DNA of 64,000 bases from Segniliparus rotundus DSM 44985 (lineage in GTDB: Bacteria > Actinomycetota > Actinomycetes > Mycobacteriales > Mycobacteriaceae). How positions within the stretch are numbered: the stretch's first letter is position 1; each line of letters starts with the position of its first letter. Shown here in pieces: positions 17,245-27,068 of this stretch. A model generated the notes under the pieces. The model was not told the origin of the DNA and searched no databases. It saw nothing but the letters and a program-made list of their open reading frames with translations. A program made the position numbers and the translations under genes. The stretch lies in contig NC_014168.1 in NCBI RefSeq assembly GCF_000092825.1, positions 372,001-436,000 on the forward strand, in the 5' to 3' direction.

Positions 17245-17306
17245 ATGGGCGAGACCAAGTCGCGATGTCCCACCACGCGGCGCATGGTCGGGAAGGCGGT
17301 TCTTGG

Positions 17307-18023
17307 TCAGGATCCTTGGACGGCCATGACCGCCCCCGGCCGCAGCCAGGTGATGAGGCTGCGCAGGTCCGCCTCGCTGATGGCGACGCAGCCCGCTGTC
17401 GGCCCGTCCCCGTCCAAATGCAGGAAATAGGCGCTGCCCGCGCCGGGGACGTGTTGCGGGTTCACGCCGATGACCACGGCGAGCGCGTAGGCGGGCACGT
17501 CCAGGCGTTCGCTCTTGGACTCGTTGAACGGGCAGGAGCCGGGCGCGCAGGTCTGGAATTGGTTGTAGAGCGGGCTGTTCACGTCGGCGACCCACCAGTC
17601 GTTGGGGCCGGTGCGGTGGTACGGCAGGGCGGTCGCGGGGGCGGGTTCGGTCCCGAACGCCCACGGCAGCGAGAACACGCCGGTCGGCGTGGCCGGAACG
17701 TCCTCGCTCGCCACATCGGCGACGCCCGCGGAGCCGATGTGGCCGCTGAGCGGGCCGGTCATGCTCCACCATTGCCCGTTGTATTTGCCCCACACCTCCA
17801 CGTTGGCGTGGCCGGTCTGGTCCCCGGCCACGGCGACGACTTGTTGCGCGCCGCCCACCTGGTTCGCGAACCACGGCGGGGATCCCGCCAGGCTCGGCGC
17901 GCTGTCGGCGGCCGCGGCGAGCGGAACGGCCGCCACCGTGCCCGCGAGGGCGAGCAGGGCCCGCGTGAGCAGGCGCGGACGCGGCGCAGAGGCGCCCCGC
18001 GCCTGCGAGGAATGGGCGGTCAC
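17307..18023 (-). CDS. Secreted YkuD-fold (L,D-transpeptidase-like) protein, paralogue 3
   Basis: About 238 residues from GTG 18023; a TTG at 18059 that overlaps the upstream stop as TTGA is an alternative start. TATAAA lies just upstream of the GTG. The signal peptide (LLTRALLALAGTVAAVPLAA) is followed by the YkuD domain with YFLHLDGDGPTAGCVAI carrying the catalytic His and Cys. It is the first of three tandem copies in the direction of transcription and closely matches paralogue 2. One change stands out: the conserved GDVKSPLYN is ADVNSPLYN here. Confidence 0.83.
   Translation of the reverse strand: MTAHSSQARGASAPRPRLLTRALLALAGTVAAVPLAAAADSAPSLAGSPPWFANQVGGAQQVVAVAGDQTGHANVEVWGKYNGQWWSMTGPLSGHIGSAGVADVASEDVPATPTGVFSLPWAFGTEPAPATALPYHRTGPNDWWVADVNSPLYNQFQTCAPGSCPFNESKSERLDVPAYALAVVIGVNPQHVPGAGSAYFLHLDGDGPTAGCVAISEADLRSLITWLRPGAVMAVQGS
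17590..17645. repeat. Direct repeat shared by YkuD paralogues 2 and 3 (copy in paralogue 3)
   Basis: Second copy of the 56-base block described at 16751-16806. Confidence 0.9.
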
Positions 18024-18055
18024 GTCTTTATAGTCGAGCGTCCCAGGCGGGAGCG

Positions 18056-18631
18056 TCAACCCCTCGCGCCGGGTTCGTCATTGCGGCGTGACCGGTTCGG
18101 GATCTGCGCCCTCTGGCCCGCGGAGCTCTTCGCGCGCAGGTCGCGACGGCGGTTTGCCGGCCCCGAGGGGAACGGGTCGGGTCGTGTGTTCCAGCCGGTG
18201 ACCAGGTGTCGCCGCAGGTCGAGGATGAGGAGGACGAACAGCGCGAGCCAAGCGAGGAGCGCGACCCCGAGGGCGAGGCGCGCGACCGACTCGCTGGCGC
18301 TCGCGCTGTCCGGGCTCCAGCCCGTCAGGCGGGTCCATCGGGAATGCGAACCGGGCCATTCGCCGCGCCGCGATTCGCCGCCGTTTTCGACCGCGGTCAG
18401 GCCGAAGACGAAAAGCCCGAGCAAACTCACAGCCTGCGCCCAGGACATGCCCGCGGTCAACTCCCGCTCTCGGCGGTACCGGGTGATGCACAGGACAGTG
18501 CTCGGCAGGACGGCTGTCAGGAAAAACGATATGAAAAATTCTGCCGACCAGCCGCTTGTGATGGCCCAGACGGCGACCGCGGCGGTGAGCGGCAGCGAAA
18601 GCAACCCCGAAGCCCGCCGAAACAAACGCAT
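18056..18631 (-). CDS. Small integral membrane protein, function unknown
   Basis: About 191 residues from ATG 18631; the longer upstream frame would run through the groEL control region and is rejected. Four hydrophobic segments are visible (LLSLPLTAAVAVWAIT, FFISFFLTAVLPSTVL, AVSLLGLFVFGL and ALGVALLAWLALFVLLIL), and a basic tail follows (NRRRDLRAKSS). No family recognised. It is divergent from groEL, and its start lies about 45 nt from the first CIRCE element, so it could share heat-shock control, though that is only positional inference. Its stop overlaps a possible TTG start of YkuD paralogue 3. Confidence 0.65.
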   Translation of the reverse strand: MRLFRRASGLLSLPLTAAVAVWAITSGWSAEFFISFFLTAVLPSTVLCITRYRRERELTAGMSWAQAVSLLGLFVFGLTAVENGGESRRGEWPGSHSRWTRLTGWSPDSASASESVARLALGVALLAWLALFVLLILDLRRHLVTGWNTRPDPFPSGPANRRRDLRAKSSAGQRAQIPNRSRRNDEPGARG

Positions 18632-18676
18632 GGGAAGAGCGTACTTCGCGGCCAGGCGCTGGCCGCCGGACTGTTC

Positions 18677-18703
18677 CTTGCACTCGCGCTGCCCGAGTGC
18701 TAA
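18677..18703 (+). promoter_or_regulatory. CIRCE operator 1 (HrcA site) overlapping the groEL promoter
   Basis: CTTGCACTC-N9-GAGTGCTAA, compared with consensus TTAGCACTC-N9-GAGTGCTAA: the right arm is perfect and the left arm differs at two bases. It covers the -35 and part of the -10 of the groEL promoter, so HrcA binding would block polymerase. Confidence 0.9.
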
Positions 18704-18706
18704 CGT
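18678..18706 (+). promoter_or_regulatory. groEL promoter
   Basis: -35 TTGCAC (18678-18683), 17-nt spacer, -10 TAACGT (18701-18706). The two hexamers lie within the two arms of CIRCE operator 1, giving a simple heat-shock switch. Transcription would start near 18713, inside CIRCE operator 2, leaving a leader of about 130 nt. Confidence 0.65.
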
Positions 18707-18711
18707 GGCAA

Positions 18712-18738
18712 TTGGCACTCGCGAACTGTGAGTGCTAG
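18712..18738 (+). promoter_or_regulatory. CIRCE operator 2 (HrcA site) upstream of groEL
   Basis: TTGGCACTC-N9-GAGTGCTAG. Eight bases separate it from operator 1. It starts at or just after the predicted transcription start, so it also sits in the mRNA leader. Confidence 0.9.
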
Positions 18739-20469
<1,731 letters not shown>

Positions 20470-20488
20470 GCGGCCCCGCCTGCTGACG

Positions 20489-20523
20489 CAGAACCCCCCC
20501 AGCTTTTCCGCTGGGGGGTTCTG
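20489..20523 (+). terminator. groEL terminator
   Basis: Hairpin with arms CAGAACCCCCC.. (20489-20503) and GCTGGGGGGTTCTG (20510-20523), one bulged C, six-base loop, then CCCTTTT. Starts 20 nt after the groEL stop. Confidence 0.85.
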
Positions 20524-20654
20524 CCCTTTTCAGGGTTGTGCGCCGCGCGGTTCTGCGCCACAGGGCTCCCCTCGGCGAAACCGCTCTTGCGCGGCGAACC
20601 GGGCGTTCATCGCCCGTTCACCCCGAAGCCGCCAGTTGAGGATAGATTCCCCCT

Positions 20655-21560
20655 GTGTCTCAAGCCAGCGCCGCCGAACCTCATCCGCATGTCGACCTCG
20701 CCGACACGAGCGGTTTCACCGTTCTGGACGATGACGACGACGATCCACTGCTCCTCGCGCCCGGCGGCACGGCGGTCGACACCTGGCGCGAGGGCTACCC
20801 GTACGAGGAACGGCTCAGCCGCCATCAGTACGAGCAGGAGAAACGCCTTCTGCAAATCGAGCTTCTGAAGCTGCAACAGTGGTCCAAGAAGACCGGCCAG
20901 CGGCATGTCATCCTTTTCGAGGGCCGCGACGCGGCGGGCAAGGGCGGCACCATCAAGCGCTTCATGGAGCATCTGAACCCTCGTGGAGCCCGTGTGGTCG
21001 CGTTGGAGAAGCCCACCGAGCGCGAGTTGACGCAGTGGTATTTCCAGCGCTACGCGCAGCACCTGCCGGCCGCCGGGGAAATGGTGTTCTTCGACCGGTC
21101 GTGGTACAACCGGGGCGGTGTGGAGCGCGTCATGGGCTTCTGCACCCCCGTCCAGCACGCCGAATTCCTGCGGCAGGCCCCGATGTTCGAGCAGATGCTC
21201 GCCGAAGACGGCATCAGCCTCACCAAGTTCTGGTTCTCGGTCTCCCGGCTGGAGCAGCGCACCCGTTTCGCGATTCGCCAGGTGGACCCGGTGCGGCAGT
21301 GGAAGCTTTCGCCGATGGATCTCGCCTCCCTCGACAAATGGGACGCCTACACCGCGGCGAAAGAGGAAGTCTTCCGGTTCACCGACTTGGCGGCAGCCCC
21401 GTGGATCGTCGTGAAGAGCAACGACAAGAAGCGGGCTCGGTTGGGCGCGATGCGCCACGTCCTCAGCAAGTTCGAATACGAGAACAAAGACCACGAGATC
21501 GTCGGCGCGCCCGACCCGCTCATCGTGGGCAGGGCCGCTGACCTGCTCCGCGGCGAATAA
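20655..21560 (+). CDS. ppk2: Polyphosphate kinase 2 (PPK2 family)
   Basis: 301 residues that move phosphate between polyphosphate and nucleotides (in mycobacteria chiefly toward GTP/ATP). Walker A is GRDAAGKGGT (about 90-99), the lid and Walker B are seen in MVFFDRSWYNRGGVERVMGF, and a conserved WKLSPMDLASLDKWD stretch follows. The acidic N-terminus contains a run of six Asp (25-30). GTG 20655 has TAGATT (20643-20648) 6 nt upstream and no ribosome site: a leaderless start. It faces the diiron-oxygenase operon; Rv3232c (ppk2) likewise lies next to an oxidoreductase/oxygenase pair in M. tuberculosis. Confidence 0.95.
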   Translation: MSQASAAEPHPHVDLADTSGFTVLDDDDDDPLLLAPGGTAVDTWREGYPYEERLSRHQYEQEKRLLQIELLKLQQWSKKTGQRHVILFEGRDAAGKGGTIKRFMEHLNPRGARVVALEKPTERELTQWYFQRYAQHLPAAGEMVFFDRSWYNRGGVERVMGFCTPVQHAEFLRQAPMFEQMLAEDGISLTKFWFSVSRLEQRTRFAIRQVDPVRQWKLSPMDLASLDKWDAYTAAKEEVFRFTDLAAAPWIVVKSNDKKRARLGAMRHVLSKFEYENKDHEIVGAPDPLIVGRAADLLRGE

Positions 21561-21632
21561 AGCCCTGCGAGAGGCGTCGTCGTGTGCGCCGAAGCCGCCG
21601 ACGGTTCTTGATCGGCTCTTTGGTCTGATCGG

Positions 21633-22007
21633 CTACTGGGCGGTGCCTTGGCTCTGCGACGCGAGGAGCTGCGCCTCGTGCTCCGCCGCTTCGGCTTCGG
21701 CCTCCTCGATGGAGCTCGGCACATGGAACGGCGGGCGGCTACGGCCCACCACTCGGTAGCGGTCCCAGAAGTCCAAATCGTCCAGGACGCCTTTGGCGGT
21801 GCCGTGTTCGGTGGTCACGCTGCCGTTCGCGCGCTCGCCGACGATCTCCTTGAGCGCAGCGTCCGCCTTGATGCGCCCGTACCAGCGGAACCGCCCGTCG
21901 AGCGGCTGCTGGTGCCCGCGCAGGACGGCTTGTGCGGTGAACGTGTGGCCGTCCACCTCCACCTGGACAGGGCCTTCGTAGTCGTGTTCGGCGTGCGCGT
22001 CGATCAT
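21633..22007 (-). CDS. DUF4873-like small protein of the diiron-oxygenase operon
   Basis: 124 residues, resembling DUF4873 (YEGPVQVEVDGHTFTAQAVLRG at the start; WYGRI and a late DLDFWDRYRVVGRSRPPF). Proteins of this type are often encoded with flavin-dependent or diiron oxygenases in Mycobacteriales. A ribosome site AAGGACG precedes ATG 22007. It is the last gene of the three-gene minus-strand operon, 43 nt after the reductase. The function is unknown; a role as a small subunit or substrate-handling partner of the oxygenase is a guess from context. The C-terminus is Glu/Ala/Gln-rich and probably disordered. Confidence 0.75.
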   Translation of the reverse strand: MIDAHAEHDYEGPVQVEVDGHTFTAQAVLRGHQQPLDGRFRWYGRIKADAALKEIVGERANGSVTTEHGTAKGVLDDLDFWDRYRVVGRSRPPFHVPSSIEEAEAEAAEHEAQLLASQSQGTAQ

Positions 22008-22050
22008 GCTGTGCGTCCTTCGTTTTCTGTTCAGGAGTCGTGTGGCCAGA

Positions 22051-23118
22051 TCACTGGTCGAAGGCGATGATGACCTCGTCGGTCTCAGGCACGGCCTGGC
22101 AGGCCAAGGTGAGCCCGAGCCGGATGTCCTCGTCCACGAGGGTCTCGTTGCGCAAGAGGCGCACTTCGCCGTCCAAGATGCTGCACACACAGGAGCTGCA
22201 TTCGCCTTGGCGGCACGAGTACGGGACGTCCAGCCCTTGTTCGAGCAGATGGTTCAAGAGCGGCGTCTCCCGGTCCCAGGCGAGGACGTGCTCGCCGTCG
22301 TCCAGCTGGACTGTCACCCGTGCTGGCGGCAGCTCCGACGTGTTTCTGACCTCGACCGGCGCGAACGGGTCGGTGTCCAGGGAGAAATAAGCCTCGCGGT
22401 GCAGCTGCGCGGGCTCCACGCCGGCACCGGTCGCGGCTGCGGCCACCGCGTCCATGAACGGGGCCGGTCCGCACATGAAGACTCGGCTGTGCTGCCTGCC
22501 GCCCGTGAACGCGGCCAGCGCCTCCGCGCTCGGCCGTCCTTGTTCGGATTCGAGCCAGTGCTGCACCACGAATCGGTCGGGGAACTCCTCGGCGTACACC
22601 GCGAGCTGTTTGGCGAAGATGACCGACTCCGGGTCGCGGTTGGCGTAGAACAGGGCGACGCGCGCCGTTCCTGCCGCCAGCGCCGATTTGATGATCGAGA
22701 TGATCGGGGTGATCCCGCTGCCCGCCGCGAACATCAGCAAGTCGTGGCCGAAAGACCTCGGGTAGAACGTGCCCGAGGGCGGCAGCACAGGGATCGACAT
22801 GCCCGGCGCGGCGTTGTCGCACAGCCAGTTCGACGCGTAGCCCTCCGGGGTCCGTTTCACGGTCACGAGGATCTCGTCGTCGTCCAGGTGCGGCGAGCTG
22901 CAGATCGAGTAACACCGGGCCACCGAGCCCGTGCGCTCGCTCGGGATGCGCAGGGTCAAATACTGGCCGGGCCAATATTTGAACGCCTCCACCATGTCGT
23001 CGGGAATCCGGAACGCGATGGAGACGGCGTCCTTGGTCTCCTGCACGACTTCCGCGATCGTCAGCTGGCGCACATGCGCGCCGAGTTGGGACCGGTCTGC
23101 TGCGGGAGCCGCTGTCAT
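22051..23118 (-). CDS. Ferredoxin-NADP-type reductase fused to a 2Fe-2S ferredoxin domain
   Basis: 355 residues. The N-terminal FAD domain carries the RCYSICSSPH (RxYS) motif, the NAD(P)H domain has FAAGSGITPIISIIKSAL and MCGPAPFMDAV, and the C-terminal ferredoxin domain holds a plant-type cluster with Cys302, Cys307, Cys310 and Cys340 (C-x4-C-x2-C-x29-C). Such proteins pass electrons from NADPH to an oxygenase; Rv3230c does this for the DesA3 desaturase. Here the partner is very likely the diiron oxygenase just upstream, whose stop overlaps this ATG by one base (TGATG). Confidence 0.93.
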   Translation of the reverse strand: MTAAPAADRSQLGAHVRQLTIAEVVQETKDAVSIAFRIPDDMVEAFKYWPGQYLTLRIPSERTGSVARCYSICSSPHLDDDEILVTVKRTPEGYASNWLCDNAAPGMSIPVLPPSGTFYPRSFGHDLLMFAAGSGITPIISIIKSALAAGTARVALFYANRDPESVIFAKQLAVYAEEFPDRFVVQHWLESEQGRPSAEALAAFTGGRQHSRVFMCGPAPFMDAVAAAATGAGVEPAQLHREAYFSLDTDPFAPVEVRNTSELPPARVTVQLDDGEHVLAWDRETPLLNHLLEQGLDVPYSCRQGECSSCVCSILDGEVRLLRNETLVDEDIRLGLTLACQAVPETDEVIIAFDQ

Positions 23119-24203
23119 CAGGCCCCCACGAGCCTGCGCAGGATTCGGCCGAAGAGCGAGGGCGTGCTTTCCTTGCGGGGCTCGCCGAAGACGTCTTCGT
23201 GGACGTCGTCGGGCAGCGCGCGGCTGAGTTTCCAGATCCGCTTGGTGAACCAGCCGTCGATCATGCCCGCCTCGTGGAAGAACCGGATCATCGGCTCGCA
23301 GATGAACTGCGCGTTCGCCCGGTAGTTCTCGCTGAGCTGCACGGCGAGGAACCCGCGGAACGCGGAGATGCCGAATGCGCGCCGGTACAACGCGGGCCAG
23401 AAGGTGAGCGGAGCCACAAGCGCGGTCGCGCCCGCGACGAGCAGCCGGTCCAAACCTTTCCGGACTCGGCCCGCGGCCTGGTAGCTGCGGACGAGTTCTT
23501 CGCGGGCGAAGGTGATGTGCCGGGCCTCTTCCAGGACGTGGATCTTGAAGAGCTGGCGCAGGTGCGGCTGGACGGTGTCGTCGGCAACGGCTTCCCGCTG
23601 CAGCCGGTCGAGGACTTCTTCGAAGAGCAACGTCCATCCGTAGGACCATGCGCCGAGGGGCATGTTGCTGACGATGCCCATGATCATTTTAGTGATCCTG
23701 GGGGGGAACAGGGCGGGCTCGACCCCGATCTTGTTCACGGCGCGGGAGAACATGATCGAGTGGCGGGTCTCGTCGCCGATTTCGGTGAGCATGTAGCGCG
23801 TGCTGTCGTCCACGAGGTTGCCGGCCGCGATGTTGCGGTACAGCATGACGCTCAGCACCCCTTCGACGAGGATGCCGAAGGCGAACACGCGGACCATTTC
23901 GTGTTTGCCGAGTTCGACGCGCTGCTCGGGGGACAGCTGGTCCCAGATCCTCGTGCCGTAGAGCGTGAGCCGGTGCTCCGGGTAGAAAAGCTTCCCAGGG
24001 AGCCACGGCTCGTCCCAGTCGATGTCCACTTCGGCGTCGTAGCTGCGCTCCACCGACGAGCGCAGCAGGCGCGCGGCGGTTTTCTCGCGGTCGCCGATCC
24101 GCTTGGCGCGGGTCTGCGAGGCTCCGGTGGAGAGCGTGGTCCCGATAGCTTGCGCGGCGCGGGCTGCGCCCGTGTTGACGTGCGGTTCGAGCGTGCTGGT
24201 CAT
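23118..24203 (-). CDS. AurF-like diiron oxygenase
   Basis: 361 residues resembling the AurF/p-aminobenzoate N-oxygenase family (PF11583), with a ferritin-like helical core. Putative iron ligands lie in EIGDETRHSIMF and LEEARHITFAREEL, both of ExxH type. Members oxidise amines or insert oxygen into hydrophobic substrates using a carboxylate-bridged diiron site, with electrons from a partner reductase. The basic C-terminal tail may touch membrane. ATG 24203 is preferred over ATG 24215 since GGAG lies 6 nt upstream. First gene of the oxygenase-reductase-DUF4873 operon. The substrate cannot be told from sequence. Confidence 0.85.
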   Translation of the reverse strand: MTSTLEPHVNTGAARAAQAIGTTLSTGASQTRAKRIGDREKTAARLLRSSVERSYDAEVDIDWDEPWLPGKLFYPEHRLTLYGTRIWDQLSPEQRVELGKHEMVRVFAFGILVEGVLSVMLYRNIAAGNLVDDSTRYMLTEIGDETRHSIMFSRAVNKIGVEPALFPPRITKMIMGIVSNMPLGAWSYGWTLLFEEVLDRLQREAVADDTVQPHLRQLFKIHVLEEARHITFAREELVRSYQAAGRVRKGLDRLLVAGATALVAPLTFWPALYRRAFGISAFRGFLAVQLSENYRANAQFICEPMIRFFHEAGMIDGWFTKRIWKLSRALPDDVHEDVFGEPRKESTPSLFGRILRRLVGA

Positions 24204-24503
24204 TGGCGTCTCCATCTTGACAAAACCTGTGCCGGTGTACAGAACTCTACCGATTGTATGCCCGGTGTGACCTAGGACGCAAGCGCTAGAGGTGGCCCCC
24301 GTCAGTGTTTCCGAGCTAATGTTGCTAGCAAAAGTAATGCGGGTCACTTTCCTGCCGCAAAATCGATCCGGCGGGGCTCTCCGCCCTGCTTGCCCTCGTC
24401 CGCGCGCAGGGGCTCGCCGCCATGTCGCGAGGCCCGCTGTATCCTTCATGCGAGTAGAAAACCTTGTTGCTGACAGTGGTCGAGAGACAGGAGGACGGGG
24501 CCG

Positions 24504-25058
24504 ATGGCAGAAGACGACCCTTGGGCGGTGCCGCACACCGATCTTGCCGCGCTGCGCGCCGCCGAGAACGCAGGTCGGCGCAAAATCTGGCCATGGGTCG
24601 CGGTCGCGACCGTGTTCGTCCTCGGTTTGGCCGTCGGGGCCGCCGTGCTCGCGTGGTTCGCGAAAGACTCCCTCGACGAGCTTCGGTCCACCGGAAAACT
24701 CGGACAAGTCGTCTATCTGCGCGCGCACGCGTACGCGGAGCAAGGCGCCGCGAACAACGCGGAGACCGCGGACATCACCTACACCGTGGTCCGCCATCTC
24801 GCGAACAAATCCCAGCCGCAGACCCAAACCTTCGCCCGCACCGTCTCCCTGCCGTGGGAGCCGCCGACGCAAGGGACGGCGGTGGACCTTGAGGGCTCGC
24901 TGGTCGAAGTCGTCCTCACCGTGAAAGTCCCGCAGAAGAGCAACGGCAATCTCGCCGGGCCGACCTGTTCGATGAGCTTGGACAACGACCTGTTGGACAA
25001 CAAAACCGCCGCGGGGTACGGCAATGAAGTGACCTGTCACTGGAAGTTCTCCAAGTGA
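24504..25058 (+). CDS. MmpS-like membrane protein
   Basis: 184 residues: short cytoplasmic N-terminus, one membrane helix (about 31-52), then a periplasmic beta-rich domain with elements of the MmpS family: VVYLRAHAYAEQ...ADITYTVV early, then VSLPWEPP, and finally a Cys pair (PTCSMSLD and EVTCHWKF) that probably forms a disulfide. MmpS proteins act with MmpL transporters, but no mmpL gene is nearby, so this is an orphan. A ribosome site (AGGAGGACG) precedes ATG 24504. Transcribed together with the hydrolase 38 nt downstream. Confidence 0.75.
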   Translation: MAEDDPWAVPHTDLAALRAAENAGRRKIWPWVAVATVFVLGLAVGAAVLAWFAKDSLDELRSTGKLGQVVYLRAHAYAEQGAANNAETADITYTVVRHLANKSQPQTQTFARTVSLPWEPPTQGTAVDLEGSLVEVVLTVKVPQKSNGNLAGPTCSMSLDNDLLDNKTAAGYGNEVTCHWKFSK

Positions 25059-25096
25059 CCCCAGGGCTGGACGGAAGATAGAGAGGACAGAGCAGC

Positions 25097-25963
25097 ATGC
25101 GCGTGCGTCGCATCGACCTCACCCACGAGGCGTACACCTACATGAGGGTCTTCGCGTCCGAGGACAACCCGGCTGCCCCCGTGCTCCTCGTGGTGCCCGG
25201 CTACGGCACCCCGGCGGCCGCGCTCGACAAATTCGCCGCGCGCGTCCTCCAGGAAGGGGTCCAGGTCGTCACGTTCGACCTTCGGGGGCAGGGGGCGAGC
25301 AGGCCGAGGCCGAATCCGTTCCTCAACTGGGGCTGGAAGCGCCACTTCCAGGACGACCTCCCGCTCATCGTGGCCGATGTCCACGAGCTGTTCCCCGAAG
25401 CCCCGGTCTATGTGTTCGCCCACAGCCTGGGCGGTCACCTCGCCAGCCTGTATGTGTCCCAGCACCCCGGCGAGGTCGACGGCCTCATCCTGCTGGCCAC
25501 GGGTATTTCGCACCGGCGCAACCACGCCAGCCCGCTCACTGCGGCCCTGGTCTCCCTCGGCGTCGTCGGGATGAACCTCGGAGCGCAGCTCTTCCGGGTC
25601 TACCCGGCGGTGTTCGCCAAATTCGACGGCGGCTACGGGCGCCAGCCCCGAGGCATGCTGTGGGACAGCGGCCTGGTCATCCTCACGGGCAAATTCCAGC
25701 CCGCCCGCATTGAGTTCGACGCGCAAGAGGCGCTGAGCGAGATCGACATCCCTGTCCTCGGGGCCACCTTGGAGGCCGACCCGTATGTGCCCCCCAAGGT
25801 GTTGCAGGACTTCCTGCGGCTCTTCACGGGCGCCAAGCCCACCCAGGAGCATATCCAAAAGCGGCTCGGCCACGCGGGGTGGATCGGGCGCCCGCAGCTC
25901 GTGGTCGAGCTGGTCGCGCAGTGGGTGAAGGCCAAAGAAAAGGAGAAGGCTGACAAGGAGTAG
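25097..25963 (+). CDS. Alpha/beta hydrolase (serine lipase/lysophospholipase-like)
   Basis: 288 residues with the alpha/beta hydrolase core: oxyanion region VVPGYGTPAAAL (33-44), nucleophile elbow AHSLGG with Ser110, and a late acid/His region (GHAGWIGRPQLVVE). Residues around YDLRGQG-like FDLRGQGASR (60-69) are typical of monoacylglycerol-lipase-type hydrolases. No signal peptide, so cytosolic. The C-terminus is a Lys/Glu run. It follows the MmpS-like gene with a ribosome site AGAGGA. A 12-bp GC palindrome (25995-26006) lies between it and the converging nucleoside hydrolase. Substrate unknown. Confidence 0.82.
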   Translation: MRVRRIDLTHEAYTYMRVFASEDNPAAPVLLVVPGYGTPAAALDKFAARVLQEGVQVVTFDLRGQGASRPRPNPFLNWGWKRHFQDDLPLIVADVHELFPEAPVYVFAHSLGGHLASLYVSQHPGEVDGLILLATGISHRRNHASPLTAALVSLGVVGMNLGAQLFRVYPAVFAKFDGGYGRQPRGMLWDSGLVILTGKFQPARIEFDAQEALSEIDIPVLGATLEADPYVPPKVLQDFLRLFTGAKPTQEHIQKRLGHAGWIGRPQLVVELVAQWVKAKEKEKADKE

Positions 25964-26007
25964 CCGGGCCGAGGCGCGAAGCCCAGCCTGGACAACGCCG
26001 CGGCGTC

Positions 26008-27066
26008 TCAGCCCCGTTGTCTGAGGAAGGCCGCCAGTCGGGGGATCACCCTGTCGAAGAAGCCGCCAGTGTCGGTCGCGACCGCGATTGCCGCATTCGG
26101 CTCGCGCCGCCACTTCCCAGACCAGTCCGCCACCGTCATGCCTCGGGTAATCAGCCCCAACAGCTCGACGTCCACAGCCGCTGGCGCGCTCAACACGATT
26201 TCCGGGTCGATGGCGGCCTCTGCGGCGAACGGGTCGTGCATGTGCGCGATGTACCCGTCGCCCTGGTCGTGGTGGAACTCGAAGTAGAACCGAGTGGCGT
26301 CTTCCAGAAGGCGCAGGAGCGGGTTGTGCGCGTTCGAGCGTTTTCCGCGCGGGTCGTTCTGCGACAGCGCCGGACGGGGTGCTCCTTCGACCAGTTCGCC
26401 GAGTTTGCCGAGCAGCTCGGGGGTCAAGATGATTCGCTCGGTGAGGTTCAACCCGCAGATCAACGGCAATGCGATAGGCGGGCCCGGTGTGTGCTCGACC
26501 GCATCGGACCACGCGTCGAAGACCTCTTTCGCGGCCTCTGGGTCCACAGAGATGTTCCACTCTGCGACCGGGGTGGTGTTGCCGGGGTAGTCGAACGACC
26601 CGCCCATGACGACCAGTCGGCGCAGCAGCCGCGGCAGCTCCGGTTCGGCCCGCAAGGCAAGGGCGAGGTTGGTGAGCGGGCCGGTGACCAGGCCGACGAG
26701 CTCGCCCGGTTTGGACCGCGCCGCCCGCGCCCATGCCTCGGCGGCGTCGTAAGGGGTGGTCCAGGCTTGTGCCTCGTCCACGGCCGCGTAGCCCAGCCCG
26801 CAGCCGCCGTGGGTGTCGTCGGCGATGTCGAACCGCTCGCCGGGGGCGAGGCGCAGGGGGGCCTGCCTGCCTTGGGACACCGGGATATCCGCCCGCCCGG
26901 CGAGTTCGAGCACGGCGAGCGTGTTGGCGCACACCTGGTCCACATGGACGTTCCCCGCTGTGCACGCGACGGCGACGAGGTCCGCCTCAGGGTGCGACAG
27001 CAGGGTCAGCAGCGCCCACACGTCGTCGATCCCGGTGTCGACGTCGGCGAAGACAGGGATGGCCAT
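26008..27066 (-). CDS. Inosine-uridine preferring nucleoside hydrolase family protein
   Basis: 352 residues. The calcium/ribose-binding Asp cluster is visible at the N-terminus as ADVDTGIDD (7-15), followed by AVACTAGNVHVDQVCANTL and a later GLVTGPLTNLALAL, all family hallmarks. It hydrolyses the N-glycosidic bond of ribonucleosides to base and ribose. It begins 2 nt after the typA stop codon, so both are on one transcript. At about 350 residues it is slightly longer than the usual 310-320, mainly in a region around 235-275. Confidence 0.88.
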   Translation of the reverse strand: MAIPVFADVDTGIDDVWALLTLLSHPEADLVAVACTAGNVHVDQVCANTLAVLELAGRADIPVSQGRQAPLRLAPGERFDIADDTHGGCGLGYAAVDEAQAWTTPYDAAEAWARAARSKPGELVGLVTGPLTNLALALRAEPELPRLLRRLVVMGGSFDYPGNTTPVAEWNISVDPEAAKEVFDAWSDAVEHTPGPPIALPLICGLNLTERIILTPELLGKLGELVEGAPRPALSQNDPRGKRSNAHNPLLRLLEDATRFYFEFHHDQGDGYIAHMHDPFAAEAAIDPEIVLSAPAAVDVELLGLITRGMTVADWSGKWRREPNAAIAVATDTGGFFDRVIPRLAAFLRQRG

Positions 27067-27068
27067 GG

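Noticed and set aside
24210..24265. TTGACA-like hexamer and CGGT-N12-ACCG half-symmetry upstream of the diiron oxygenase as promoter/operator
   Set aside because: The TTGACA is on the strand opposite the gene, and the symmetry is only 4 bp per arm; too weak to annotate.
25995..26006. 12-bp palindrome between two convergent genes as terminator
   Set aside because: Too short to call and without a U run.
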